From Polyangiaceae bacterium (lineage in GTDB: Bacteria > Myxococcota_A > Polyangia > Polyangiales > Polyangiaceae): DNA of 64,000 bases. Positions within the stretch are counted from its first letter, which is position 1; each line of letters begins with the position of its first letter. Shown one piece after another: positions 28,399 through 37,420 of the stretch. Below the pieces are notes generated by a model. That model was not told where the DNA came from and ran no database searches. It saw only the letters and a program-made list of their open reading frames with translations. The DNA lies in NCBI GenBank assembly GCA_020633235.1, contig JACKEA010000003.1, positions 558,001-622,000 on the forward strand, read 5' to 3'. A program made the position numbers and the translations under genes.

Positions 28399-29679
28399 AT
28401 GTCGAACACGTTCTTGCGCTGGGCGTGGCTGAGCCTGTTGCTGGCCAGCACCCCGGCTCGGGCCCAGGGCCCGGCAGCAGCATCCCCCACGAAAGAAGCG
28501 CCCGTCACCTTGCATCAGGCGCTGAAGCTGGCGGAGAAATCCGCCCCCACGATTCACGTCGCGCGCGCCGAAGCCAAAGCCGGCCGCGCCGAGGTGGACG
28601 CGGCGAGCCCGCTCTTGCCGAGCGACCCCGTTCTTTTCGGCAGCGTCGGCCGACGCACCACTGCGGCGGGCTCCGGCATCGACTACTCCATCGGGTTGGA
28701 GCAGGAGATCGACGTCGCAGGCAAGCGCAGCAAGAGGCTGGATGCCGCGCGCTCCGACCTCGCGGCACGTCGCGCCGAGCTCTCCGCGTCCAAGTGGAGC
28801 GTGCATCAACGGGTCCACGCGGCGTACCACCGCGCCATCGTCGCGCGGGAGCGCTTGGCGGCCGCGGGTCGGGTGCTGCGCTTCAGCGAGCGCGTCGTCG
28901 ACGTCGCGCGGCAGCGCTTGAGCGCCGGTGAAACCTCGCCCTTGCCAGTGCGCCTCGCCGAAACCCAGCTCGCGGAGGCCAGGCAGGAGCGAATGCGCTC
29001 ACAGAGCGCCTACAATCGCGTGCGGCTGGAGCTCGGCCGTTGGGTCGGCTGGACCGGAGCCGGCCTGCTCACGCCCACCGGCAGGCTGCACGCTCCGCGC
29101 GTCCCACCTCCCGCCGAAACGTTGCTCCGCCGCGCGCGCCACGAGCAGCCTGCCCTGGTCGCGGCCCGCGCGCGCTCCGCCGCCGCCCACGCAGGCCTCC
29201 GCTCGGCAGAGCGGAGCGCGTGGCCCAACCCGACCCTGGGCGTCGTAGTCGAGAGCGAGGCGGAGCCTGGAGCGGAAGCCGCTCACATCGTGCGCGGCAC
29301 CCTCTCGCTGCCGCTGCCGCTGTGGGTTGGCGGCACACCGGAGCGCGCGCGGGCCCGCGCGCGCGTGATCCGCGCCCGTGCGGAGCACGGCGCACTGACC
29401 AGCGACCTACGGGCTCGGGTGCTCGAAGCGCGCGAGCACGCGCACACCGGCGCGCGGCGCGCACGGGTGTACGGCTCGGAGATATTACCCACGCTGGAGA
29501 AGAACCTCGAGCTCTTGCGGAAGTCCTTCGAGCTCGGCGAGATCGACGTCCTCGACGTGTTGGTCGCGCAGGAGCGGTTTCTGCGCGGACAGCAGGACGC
29601 CCTGGCGGCCTTTCAGGACTACTACGACGCCTGGGCTCGCTTGGAAGCCATCGTGGGCGTGGAGCTCGGCGACCCATGA
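28399..29679 (+). CDS. Outer-membrane efflux protein (TolC/CzcC family)
   Basis: 426 residues with a signal peptide (LLASTPARA-QG). The two TolC repeats are visible as long helical stretches rich in Ala/Arg/Glu. Family positions include VTLHQALKLAEKSAP at the N-terminus and ELGEIDVLDVLVAQERF in the second repeat. It should form the outer-membrane channel of the tripartite metal pump with the two genes that follow. Its TGA overlaps the ATG of the membrane-fusion gene (ATGA). The 122 bp before it hold no further gene. Confidence 0.88.
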   Translation: MSNTFLRWAWLSLLLASTPARAQGPAAASPTKEAPVTLHQALKLAEKSAPTIHVARAEAKAGRAEVDAASPLLPSDPVLFGSVGRRTTAAGSGIDYSIGLEQEIDVAGKRSKRLDAARSDLAARRAELSASKWSVHQRVHAAYHRAIVARERLAAAGRVLRFSERVVDVARQRLSAGETSPLPVRLAETQLAEARQERMRSQSAYNRVRLELGRWVGWTGAGLLTPTGRLHAPRVPPPAETLLRRARHEQPALVAARARSAAAHAGLRSAERSAWPNPTLGVVVESEAEPGAEAAHIVRGTLSLPLPLWVGGTPERARARARVIRARAEHGALTSDLRARVLEAREHAHTGARRARVYGSEILPTLEKNLELLRKSFELGEIDVLDVLVAQERFLRGQQDALAAFQDYYDAWARLEAIVGVELGDP

Positions 29680-30848
29680 AGCGGACCATCACGCTACTGG
29701 TTGTGCTGTTCGCCTCGTCCGGCTGCGACAAGGGCCAAGACGCCCACGACGAAACGCACGCCCGGGAGCACGTGAGCGACGAGGCGAAACGCGGCCGGAG
29801 TGCCATCGTCGAACTAACGCCGGAGATGCTGAAGAACGTCGAGATCCGAGTGGAAAAGGTCTCGCGCCGAGCCGTTTCCGATGCCCTCGGCCTACCCGCA
29901 GAGGTGGAACCGCATCCAGATCGCATCGCGCACATCACGCCGCTGGTCGCCAGCCAAGTCGCGGAGGTCAAGGCCAAGCCGGGGGACCGCGTGGAGAAGG
30001 GCCAAGTCTTGGCGCTCTTGAAGAGCGTGCCGTTGGGCGAGGCTCGAGCGAACGTGGCGCAGGCCAAGGCGGAGCTGGACGTCGCCAAAGACCGCCTGAA
30101 CCGCCAGGAGCAACTGATGGACGCCGGCATCGGCGCCCAGAAGTCGTACGTGGAGGCGCAAGGCGCGCTGAAACAGGCACGCGCGGCACTCTCCGCGGCG
30201 CAATCGCGAGCACATGTCTACGGTGGGCGCGGTGGCAGCGGGGCAACCACGCTCTTGCGCAGCCCCCTGGCCGGAACCGTGGTCCAGAGACACGCGACGG
30301 CGGGAGAGGTCGCGAGCCCCGAGCAGAAGCTGTTCGTGATCGCCGACATCGATCCGGTGTGGATTATCGGCCGCGCCTACGAGCGCGACCTGGCACAGGT
30401 GCGAGTCGGGCAATCCGCGAAGATCCGTACCAAGGCGTTTCCTGATCGCGTGTGGGAAGGGGCCATCGCCTACGTCTCACCCACCCTGGACGAGCGAACC
30501 CGCACCGCAGAAGTGCGCGTCGAGCTACCGAACCCGGACGGGGCGCTGCGCCCCGGTATGTTCGCCACGTTGATTCCGGCGGCGACGCCCTCGCGAGACG
30601 CTGGCAGCGTGACCACGCTCGCTATTCCCGTCGGCGCGGTGCAACGCGAGGACGGACACAGCATCGCCTTCGTGGCACTGGGGCCCGATCGCTTCGAGAA
30701 GCGGCGCATCGTCGTGGGGAAGCAAGGTGCGGACTACGTGGAGGTGCGCGACGGCTTGGCGTCGGGCGACACCGTAGTGACTCACGGCAGCTTCATACTG
30801 AAATCGGAAGCCGCCAAGCACGAGCTGGGCGGGGGACACGGGCACTGA
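29676..30848 (+). CDS. Efflux RND transporter periplasmic adaptor (CzcB/CusB family)
   Basis: 390 residues. A lipoprotein-type signal (LFASSGC) is followed by a His/Asp-rich segment (DAHDETHAREH) that could bind metal. The barrel-sandwich hybrid (ITPLVASQVAEVKAKPGDRVEKGQVLA), a helical hairpin (about 120-175) and beta-barrel domains follow. The C-terminus ends in a short His-rich tail (GGGHGH). It bridges the inner-membrane pump and the outer-membrane channel. The start overlaps the preceding stop; the next gene begins 3 nt after its stop, so the three are one transcript. Confidence 0.9.
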   Translation: MKRTITLLVVLFASSGCDKGQDAHDETHAREHVSDEAKRGRSAIVELTPEMLKNVEIRVEKVSRRAVSDALGLPAEVEPHPDRIAHITPLVASQVAEVKAKPGDRVEKGQVLALLKSVPLGEARANVAQAKAELDVAKDRLNRQEQLMDAGIGAQKSYVEAQGALKQARAALSAAQSRAHVYGGRGGSGATTLLRSPLAGTVVQRHATAGEVASPEQKLFVIADIDPVWIIGRAYERDLAQVRVGQSAKIRTKAFPDRVWEGAIAYVSPTLDERTRTAEVRVELPNPDGALRPGMFATLIPAATPSRDAGSVTTLAIPVGAVQREDGHSIAFVALGPDRFEKRRIVVGKQGADYVEVRDGLASGDTVVTHGSFILKSEAAKHELGGGHGH

Positions 30849-30851
30849 GCG

Positions 30852-33800
30852 ATGATCCAGCGCATCGTCGACTTCTCCCTCGACAACCGACTGCTCGTGC
30901 TCCTGGGCTGGCTCTTGGTGGTGATCGTGGGAATCAAGAGCCTCCGAGAGCTGCCCATCGACGCGGTCCCCGACGTCACCAACGTGCAGGTTCAGGTGCT
31001 CACCGACAGCCCAGGGCTGGCGCCGGAAGAGGTCGAGAGCTTCATCACCTTTCCGGTGGAAACCGCCATGAGCGGGCTGCCGAAGGTCGACGAGATCCGC
31101 TCGGTGTCGAAGTTCGGCCTCTCGGTGGTGACGGTGGTGTTCGAAGAGGGCACGGACATCTACCTGGCCCGCCAGCTCGTGAACGAGCGACTGAGTGAGG
31201 CCCGAGAACAGATCCCCCAGGGCTACGGCGAGCCCAAGATGGGTCCCATATCCACGGGGTTGGGCGAGATCTACCAGTTCGAGGTGCGGGGCGACCCCAT
31301 GTGCAAGCCCGGGCAGCCCGACACCGCGGACTGCTACACGCCGATGGAGCTTCGCACCATCCTCGACTGGAACGTCGCCTACCAGCTCCGCTCGGTGAAG
31401 GGCATCGTGGAGGTGAACTCCTTCGGGGGAGAGCTCCGCACCTATCAGGCAACGTTGGACATGGATCGACTCGTCTCCTACGGCCTGACCGTGGGAGACG
31501 TGCTCGACGCCATCGAGCGCAACAACGAGAACGTCGGCGGCGGCTACATCGCGCATCAGGGGGAACAAGTCCTGGTGCGCGGGGAAGGGCTGCTCCAGAG
31601 CCTGACGGACATCGAGCGGGTGGTGGTGAACCGAGGAGCGAACGCGGCGCCCATCTACGTGCGCGACGTGGCCCGAGTGGAGTTTGCACCCCTTATCCGA
31701 CAGGGCGCCGTCACCCGCGACGGTCGCGGAGAAGCAGTAGTGGGCATCGTGATGATGCTCATGGGGGAAAACTCCCGAGTGGTCGTGGGCCGGGTGCAAG
31801 ACGCCATCGCCCAGCTTCAGCCGACGCTCCCGGCGGGCGTCACCATCGAAACCTTCTACGATCGAACGGAGCTGGTAGAGCGCACGATCCACACCGTCGC
31901 CAAGAACCTCGTGGAAGGCGGCGTGCTGGTCGTGCTGGTACTGCTGCTGCTGCTGGGGAACGTGCGCGGCGGCTTGATGGTGGCAACGGCCATTCCGCTG
32001 TCCATGTTGGTGGCCTTCACGGGTATGCGGCTGGCCGGCCTTTCGGGCAACCTCATGAGCCTGGGCGCCATCGACTTCGGCCTGATCGTCGACGGCTCCG
32101 TGGTGATGATCGAAAACGTCGTTCGGGTGCTGCGCGACCGCCGGGACGACCCCGAGCCCCACGCGGAGAAGGTGCGGGCGGCGGCGCGGCAGGTGGCCCG
32201 ACCGGTGGTGTTCGCGGTGAGCATCATCATGCTCGTGTACTTGCCGATCTTGGGCTTGAGGGGCGTAGAGGGAAAGATGTTCGGGCCCATGGCCCTGACG
32301 GTGGTGTTCGCACTGGGCGGCTCGCTGGCGTGCGCGCTCACGCTGATGCCGGTGCTGGCCGCCTCGTTCTTGAAGAACGTGTCGGAGCGAGAACCTTGGT
32401 TGTTCCGCTGGGCGCAGCGTTGCTACCGCCCGCTGCTCGCCGGCGTGATCAACAGAAGGCGTGCCACCTTCGTGGCAGCGGTGACGGCGTTCGTGGCGAG
32501 CCTGGGCATCGTTCCATTTCTGGGTGCGGAGTTCATTCCGCGCCTCGACGAAGGCGCCATCGCCATGCAGGTATGGCGGCTGCCGAGCATCTCCCTGGAG
32601 AAGTCGAATCAGATCAGCACCGCCGTGGAGCGGGTGCTGATGACGGACTTCCCGGAGGTGGACACGGTGGTCTCCCGGACAGGCCGGGCGGAGATCGCCA
32701 CCGACCCGATGGGCGTGGAGGTCAGCGACACCTACGTGATGCTGAAGCCGCGCGACGACTGGCGCTACGAGGACAAGAGAGCCTTGCTGCGCGCCATCGA
32801 CGCGAAAATGAGAAAGAGCATCCCGGGCGCCATCTTCAGCTACTCCCAACCGATCGAGCTCAGGGTTCAGGAGCTGATCTCCGGCGTGCGCTCCGACGTG
32901 GCCGTGCACATCTACGGGGACGATCTCGAGTTGCTCAAGCGGAAGGCCGACGAAGTGGCGAGAGTGCTGCGCACCGTGCCCGGCGCCGCGGACGTGAAGG
33001 CGGAACAGACCCAGGGTCTGCCCCTGCTCCGAGTGCGCGTCGATCGCGAGGCCGTCGCTCGCTATGGGCTGAACGTTTCGGACGTGCTCGACGTCATCGA
33101 GACCGTGGGAGGAAAGCGCGTGGGGACCGTGCTCGACGGCCAGAAGCGCTTCGCCATCCAAGTGCGCTTCGACCGAAGCCTGCAGAGCAACCTGGACGCC
33201 ATCCGCGCGTTGCGGGTGGGCGTGGCGACGGAGAGTGGCGCTCGCATGCAGGTGCCAATCTCCCAACTGGCCGACATCAGCGTCGAGGCAGGGCCCGCCC
33301 AGATCAGTCGGGACAGCATCAGCCGGCGAATCAACGTGGAAGCCAACGTGCGGGACCGGGACCTGGCGAGCTTCGTCCGCCAAGCCCGCGCGGCCGTGGC
33401 GCAGAATGTGGACATGCCCCCGGGCTGGCGCGTGGAGTGGGGCGGTCAGTTCGAGAACCTGCAGGCGGCTTCCCAGCGCCTCGCCCTGCTCATCCCGATC
33501 GCGCTGCTGTTGATCTTCGTTCTGCTGTACTCCACATTCCGGTCCGGTCGACTGGCGGCCTTGATTTACCTCAACGTGCCAATGGCGGTGACGGGCGGGC
33601 TGGCTGCCCTGGCGCTCCGCGGCTACCCGTTCTCCATCTCCGCTGGGGTCGGCTTCATTGCCCTGTTCGGCGTGGCGGTGTTGAACGGCGTGGTCTTGGT
33701 TTCACATGTCGTCGAACGGCGAGCGGCGGGAGCTTCCCCCTCAAAGGCCGCAGCGCAGGCAGCAACGGCGCGACTGCGCCCCGTGCTGATGACGGCGTTC

Positions 33801-33974
33801 GTGGCGAGCCTCGGCTTCTTGCCCATGGCGCTTTCGACCACGGCCGGGGCGGAGGTACAGCGCCCTCTCGCCACGGTGGTGATTGGGGGCCTCGTGACCT
33901 CCACCCTGCTCACCCTGTTGGTGCTCCCCGCCGCCTATGCCTGGCTCATGGGCCCAAAGCGCACACGCGTGTAG
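30852..33974 (+). CDS. Heavy-metal efflux RND pump (CzcA family)
   Basis: 1040 residues, full length. Twelve membrane helices and two periplasmic loops are evident. The fourth-helix motif IDFGLIVDGSVVMIEN carries the acidic residues of the HME proton relay, as in CzcA-type Zn/Co/Cd pumps; the Cu/Ag pump CusA lacks this DFG arrangement. Other family positions: the N-terminus (LDNRLLVLLGWLL), DFPEVDTVVSRTGRAEIATDPMG-type porter signature (FPEVDTVVSRTGRAE), and a final helix VLPAAYAWLMG. It exports divalent cations by proton antiport with the two upstream partners. The exact metal cannot be read from the sequence. Confidence 0.93.
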   Translation: MIQRIVDFSLDNRLLVLLGWLLVVIVGIKSLRELPIDAVPDVTNVQVQVLTDSPGLAPEEVESFITFPVETAMSGLPKVDEIRSVSKFGLSVVTVVFEEGTDIYLARQLVNERLSEAREQIPQGYGEPKMGPISTGLGEIYQFEVRGDPMCKPGQPDTADCYTPMELRTILDWNVAYQLRSVKGIVEVNSFGGELRTYQATLDMDRLVSYGLTVGDVLDAIERNNENVGGGYIAHQGEQVLVRGEGLLQSLTDIERVVVNRGANAAPIYVRDVARVEFAPLIRQGAVTRDGRGEAVVGIVMMLMGENSRVVVGRVQDAIAQLQPTLPAGVTIETFYDRTELVERTIHTVAKNLVEGGVLVVLVLLLLLGNVRGGLMVATAIPLSMLVAFTGMRLAGLSGNLMSLGAIDFGLIVDGSVVMIENVVRVLRDRRDDPEPHAEKVRAAARQVARPVVFAVSIIMLVYLPILGLRGVEGKMFGPMALTVVFALGGSLACALTLMPVLAASFLKNVSEREPWLFRWAQRCYRPLLAGVINRRRATFVAAVTAFVASLGIVPFLGAEFIPRLDEGAIAMQVWRLPSISLEKSNQISTAVERVLMTDFPEVDTVVSRTGRAEIATDPMGVEVSDTYVMLKPRDDWRYEDKRALLRAIDAKMRKSIPGAIFSYSQPIELRVQELISGVRSDVAVHIYGDDLELLKRKADEVARVLRTVPGAADVKAEQTQGLPLLRVRVDREAVARYGLNVSDVLDVIETVGGKRVGTVLDGQKRFAIQVRFDRSLQSNLDAIRALRVGVATESGARMQVPISQLADISVEAGPAQISRDSISRRINVEANVRDRDLASFVRQARAAVAQNVDMPPGWRVEWGGQFENLQAASQRLALLIPIALLLIFVLLYSTFRSGRLAALIYLNVPMAVTGGLAALALRGYPFSISAGVGFIALFGVAVLNGVVLVSHVVERRAAGASPSKAAAQAATARLRPVLMTAFVASLGFLPMALSTTAGAEVQRPLATVVIGGLVTSTLLTLLVLPAAYAWLMGPKRTRV

Positions 33975-34182
33975 CCAAATCGCGTGCAGTGCGTAAGCCC
34001 GGAGATGGCTCGCGGGAGGAGGTCGATGCGGGCGACGCAGCGCGGCGTGACCGCGCCGTACCAACATAAAATTCCAGGGTTCGGCTTCCTTGTCGGGCCC
34101 CAGCCATCGTGGCATGGTCAATTTTCGCGGCCCGGGATGCGGCCGCGCGGCGGGCCTCCGACACGGCCCACGGGAGCAGCAA

Positions 34183-36099
34183 ATGAAGAGAACGAGGCTC
34201 TTGCCTCTGGCCACCTCGCTGGCGGCCATGGGGATCACGGCTTGCGGTAGCAGCGGCAGCAGTGGCGGCGGCGGGCCCGGCAAGGTCGTCGAGCGCATCG
34301 ACATCGTCGTCGACGCCAACCGCGACGGCATCGCCAACCCGGACGATCCCGCGGACCAAGATCGCGAAGACGAGTGGGACGCAACGACGGGCGCGTCGTT
34401 CATCGCCAACCTGGACGACGACGACTCGAACGGCGTGCGGGACGCCGACGACGACATCGTCAATTCCCCCGCTGACTTCTGGGACTTCGCACGCATCCGG
34501 GTCAGCGGCTGGGAGAACGTGGCGGAGGGCTCCCGGGGCGTGGTCCGCATCGACCAGGAAGCCGCCGAGAGCATCCGGATCTACAAGTTCGCAGTTGGGC
34601 AGCCAGCCGAGCTGGTGCTTGGTAGCCAAGGCGCGTGTGACGCCCCGCAGACCTGCAGCTATTCGCTCGAGTACCAGCTGAGCTTCGAAGAAACCCGAGA
34701 CGGCGTCGAGTTCGGCATCGAGGCGCGACGCTTCCGCGGTCAGCCGTTGCCCTCCTTGGAGGTACCGGCGGGCGGCGACGTCCAGGCCAAGAAGAACGCT
34801 TGGGACGGCTTCGTGAACCTCAGCTACGAGGTGCACGGCCCGGACAATGCCCTGCTCACCACGGACGCGAACCCCGATGGGATGGATCGCGCGAAGATGC
34901 GCGTGGCGCCGTGGCTCATGCTCGGCAGCATGGGCATTCACGACCGCATGTACTCTTCGTCGGCCTCACCGGTGTTCGTGGAAGGCAACACCGCGGCGGC
35001 GCAGGCGGCGGGCGTGGCGTACACGCCGTACAGCGTGAGCATCAACAACCCCGGTGGCTGGCCGGACATCTGGACCGAGGACTTCTTCCAGACCGGCTAC
35101 ACCTCGTTCCCCGGAGAGGACGGCGTGCAGCACGGGATGCGCATCTTCAACGCACGCCCCTGGGGTCGCCCGCCCATGCAGAACCCGACGGCGGAGCAGC
35201 GTCTGGAGTACGCGCCCATCACCTACATCATGGGCAACCCCGAGAAGAGCCGTCCGCCGGGCTTCCTGGGCCCGGACCAGGGCGCCGCGGAGTTCTACGA
35301 CCCGGAGCACCGCGGCTACGGTCACACGCAGGACTCCCACGGCAACCACGACCTGGTGCCGCCCTTCGACGGCTACCCCCTGGGCCGCATCATCCACGGC
35401 AACAAGACGTACGCCGAAACCGCGGCGTTCTACGACTCCCAACAGGTGCAAGGACCGGGCATCGTGCTCGACACCACCTGGCTCGCGGTGGAGCACGTGG
35501 ACGAGTTCTTCCACTACGTACCGGCCAACACGGCGCGCGGATGGAAGCTCCTGGTAGCGTCGCCGTCCCTCATGACCAGCATGCTGGAGGACCTCAAGGC
35601 TCAGGGCCAGGGCTCCGCGGTGCTGCACGTGGGCAAGGGCTCTAACTTCCAGAAGACCGTGGATCAGTGCCTCTCCAGCCCGGACCTCACCACCTGGGCG
35701 CAGCAGTCCGAGGTCAAGATCATGGGTCACGTGGACACCATGAAGCAGGAGACGGGCCTCACGGACGCCGACATCATCTACATCCCGACCTGGTTCGAGG
35801 ACCTGGCTCAGGAAGAGAAGGTGGCCTGGAACGTCGGCATGGTGAACATGCGCATGCTGGCCAACACGGCGGACATCGCCAAGCCCTTCGGCCCGTTGAT
35901 CAACAACGTGGATCCCTTGGAGCAGTACATCCTGGACGAGCTCGGCACCGCGAAGAATCAGCTGGGCTCGGACGGTCAGGGCCTGAAGGTCCACTTCACC
36001 GACGACTGGTACTATCACGAGGCTTTGGGCGAGGTTCACTGCGGCACGAACGAGAGCGCACCGACGGTGACTCAGCTCTGGTGGGAGAGCGGCAAATGA
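34183..36099 (+). CDS. Secreted protein-arginine deiminase (PAD) lipoprotein
   Basis: 638 residues from the ATG at 34183, which has a GGGAG ribosome-binding site. A lipoprotein signal (GITAC, Cys21) and a Ser/Gly linker precede an Asp-rich calcium-type domain like the PAD middle domain (VVDANRDGIANPDDP, NLDDDDSNGVRDADDD). The C-terminal two thirds match the animal PAD catalytic domain. All four catalytic residues align: Asp300 in DIWTEDFFQTGY, His438 and Asp440 in VEHVDEFFHYVPA, and Cys620 in GEVHCGTN. It should convert peptidyl-arginine to citrulline, probably Ca2+-dependently, at the cell surface or in prey. A TAAAAT hexamer (34067-34072) in the 208-bp upstream gap may be the -10. The stop overlaps the next start. 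Confidence 0.93.
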   Translation: MKRTRLLPLATSLAAMGITACGSSGSSGGGGPGKVVERIDIVVDANRDGIANPDDPADQDREDEWDATTGASFIANLDDDDSNGVRDADDDIVNSPADFWDFARIRVSGWENVAEGSRGVVRIDQEAAESIRIYKFAVGQPAELVLGSQGACDAPQTCSYSLEYQLSFEETRDGVEFGIEARRFRGQPLPSLEVPAGGDVQAKKNAWDGFVNLSYEVHGPDNALLTTDANPDGMDRAKMRVAPWLMLGSMGIHDRMYSSSASPVFVEGNTAAAQAAGVAYTPYSVSINNPGGWPDIWTEDFFQTGYTSFPGEDGVQHGMRIFNARPWGRPPMQNPTAEQRLEYAPITYIMGNPEKSRPPGFLGPDQGAAEFYDPEHRGYGHTQDSHGNHDLVPPFDGYPLGRIIHGNKTYAETAAFYDSQQVQGPGIVLDTTWLAVEHVDEFFHYVPANTARGWKLLVASPSLMTSMLEDLKAQGQGSAVLHVGKGSNFQKTVDQCLSSPDLTTWAQQSEVKIMGHVDTMKQETGLTDADIIYIPTWFEDLAQEEKVAWNVGMVNMRMLANTADIAKPFGPLINNVDPLEQYILDELGTAKNQLGSDGQGLKVHFTDDWYYHEALGEVHCGTNESAPTVTQLWWESGK

Positions 36100-37040
36100 A
36101 AGCGTTGACGAACATCCTTTGTGCTGCGGCCCTGGGCGGCGCGTTGCTTTTCTCCGCCGGGAGCGCTCGCGCCGACGGCATCGTGGTGGCGCCCTCGGCG
36201 CTGGCTCCGGACGCGCGAAAAAGCTTGGAGCAGCAGATCCAAACGGCTCGAGCTCAAAACCCCGCCGCGTTCGAGGCGATCAAGAACCTGAAGGGGCATC
36301 GCTTCGAGTACTACAAGAACAACCGCAACCCGTTTCCCACCGTGGCGCGCGAGCTTCGGGCGCTGGGGCCGGCCGGGCTGATGCCCATGCTGGAAGCCCT
36401 CGCGGTGCAGCAGCCGGAACGCGGCAGCCTCACGAACGAGGAGTGGGATGCGCTGGCCTTGGGCATGCTCGACGCCGTCGGCATGATTCGGGATCCGCGC
36501 GCTCGCCCCGTGGTGCTCGCGGCCTTCGAGACGGGCGGCTTGCGCCCCAAGGTCGTGGCTGCAGCGGGGCGCGCTCTCGGTCGTCTCGGCGGCGATCAGG
36601 AGCTCGCCATGCTGGTGAAGCACGCCAAGGACGGCGACGCGCTGGCGCCCTACGCAGTGGCGGGCCTCGGTTGGATGCGTCGCGTGGAGAGCGCGAAGCA
36701 CCTGGCCGCTCTGCTCGCTTCCACCAAGGACGCCACGCTCGCGGCGACGGCGGCGGAAGCCCTCGGTACCGTGGGCTCGAGCTGGGCGTGGCGCGCTCTC
36801 GGTGAGAAGCGCGCCGCCGAAGGCCTCGCGGTTCGAAAGATCTGCGCCGAAGCGTTGGCGCCGAGCTTCGTCCGTCAGAAGGGCGACGTCCGCACCCGCG
36901 CGGCGGAGTCCCTGCTCATGATCGAGCACCCCGCCACGGTGGATCTGCTGCGCTCCGCGCGGCCGGCGAAGGGCGCCGCGGCCAAGGCCGTGGATCACCT
37001 CATCGTCCGCATCCAAGAGCAGCAGCAAAAGCGACGCTGA
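36096..37040 (+). CDS. Exported HEAT-repeat protein coupled to the arginine deiminase
   Basis: 314 residues. The signal peptide ends GSARA-DG. The mature protein is a run of about six HEAT-like helical pairs (GMLDAVGMIRDPRARPVVLAA, VVAAAGRALGRLGGDQEL and similar), with conserved Gly/Asp turns, making a solenoid for protein contacts. Its ATG overlaps the PAD stop (ATGA), so translation is coupled. A scaffold, chaperone or substrate adaptor for the deiminase is the natural guess, but nothing in the sequence proves it. Confidence 0.8.
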   Translation: MKALTNILCAAALGGALLFSAGSARADGIVVAPSALAPDARKSLEQQIQTARAQNPAAFEAIKNLKGHRFEYYKNNRNPFPTVARELRALGPAGLMPMLEALAVQQPERGSLTNEEWDALALGMLDAVGMIRDPRARPVVLAAFETGGLRPKVVAAAGRALGRLGGDQELAMLVKHAKDGDALAPYAVAGLGWMRRVESAKHLAALLASTKDATLAATAAEALGTVGSSWAWRALGEKRAAEGLAVRKICAEALAPSFVRQKGDVRTRAAESLLMIEHPATVDLLRSARPAKGAAAKAVDHLIVRIQEQQQKRR

Positions 37041-37059
37041 CGCGCGCTCGCCCGCGCTC

Positions 37060-37091
37060 GCGCCCGTCCCGGCACCGCCGCGGACGGGCGC
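37060..37091 (+). terminator. Long GC stem-loop after the PAD/HEAT operon
   Basis: GCGCCCGTCC pairs perfectly with GGACGGGCGC over 10 bp with a 12-nt loop, 20 nt after the HEAT gene stop. There is no U-tract. It is the best terminator candidate between this operon and the convergent beta-lactamase-fold gene. Confidence 0.45.
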
Positions 37092-37420
37092 CGTCGTATT
37101 CGCCGCCGGGCTTCTATCCGAGCTGGGCCGTGGAGCTCGCGACGACGGCCTGTGCCGGCGCGCTGTTCGTCAGCGTCGCCGTGTTGCCGACGTTGCGTGA
37201 AACGTAGGGCAATCTTCTGCTCAGATTCGTGATCACTTCGATGGGGATGGTCGGGCATGTGCCCCGCATGATCACTCTTCTGAGCGTTTTTCCGAGGCTC
37301 TCGGCGCCCGCGGCGCGCCCCGGGCGATGACCCAACCAGCGGCAGAGCCCGACCCAAATCCGGCGGGCCGCAGCCTCATCTCTCACGCTCTGCGCTCTGC
37401 TCCCCAGCGCAGTCGAAGCG
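37092..37420. other. Gene-free stretch between convergent genes
   Basis: With the stem-loop before it, this is the only gap above 300 bp in the window (37041-37420). It is less GC-rich than its surroundings at 37195-37285. A minus-strand ORF of up to 90 codons (37114-37386) has no recognisable features and no ribosome-binding site, so I do not call it. No RNA gene or repeat was recognised. Confidence 0.5.

Noticed and set aside
30852..33974. Copper/silver (CusA) assignment of the RND pump
   Set aside because: The fourth-helix motif has the DFG..D..EN acidic pattern of CzcA-type pumps rather than the CusA form.
37114..37386. 90-codon minus-strand ORF in the largest gap
   Set aside because: No ribosome-binding site, no recognisable domain or signal peptide, and composition unlike neighbouring genes.
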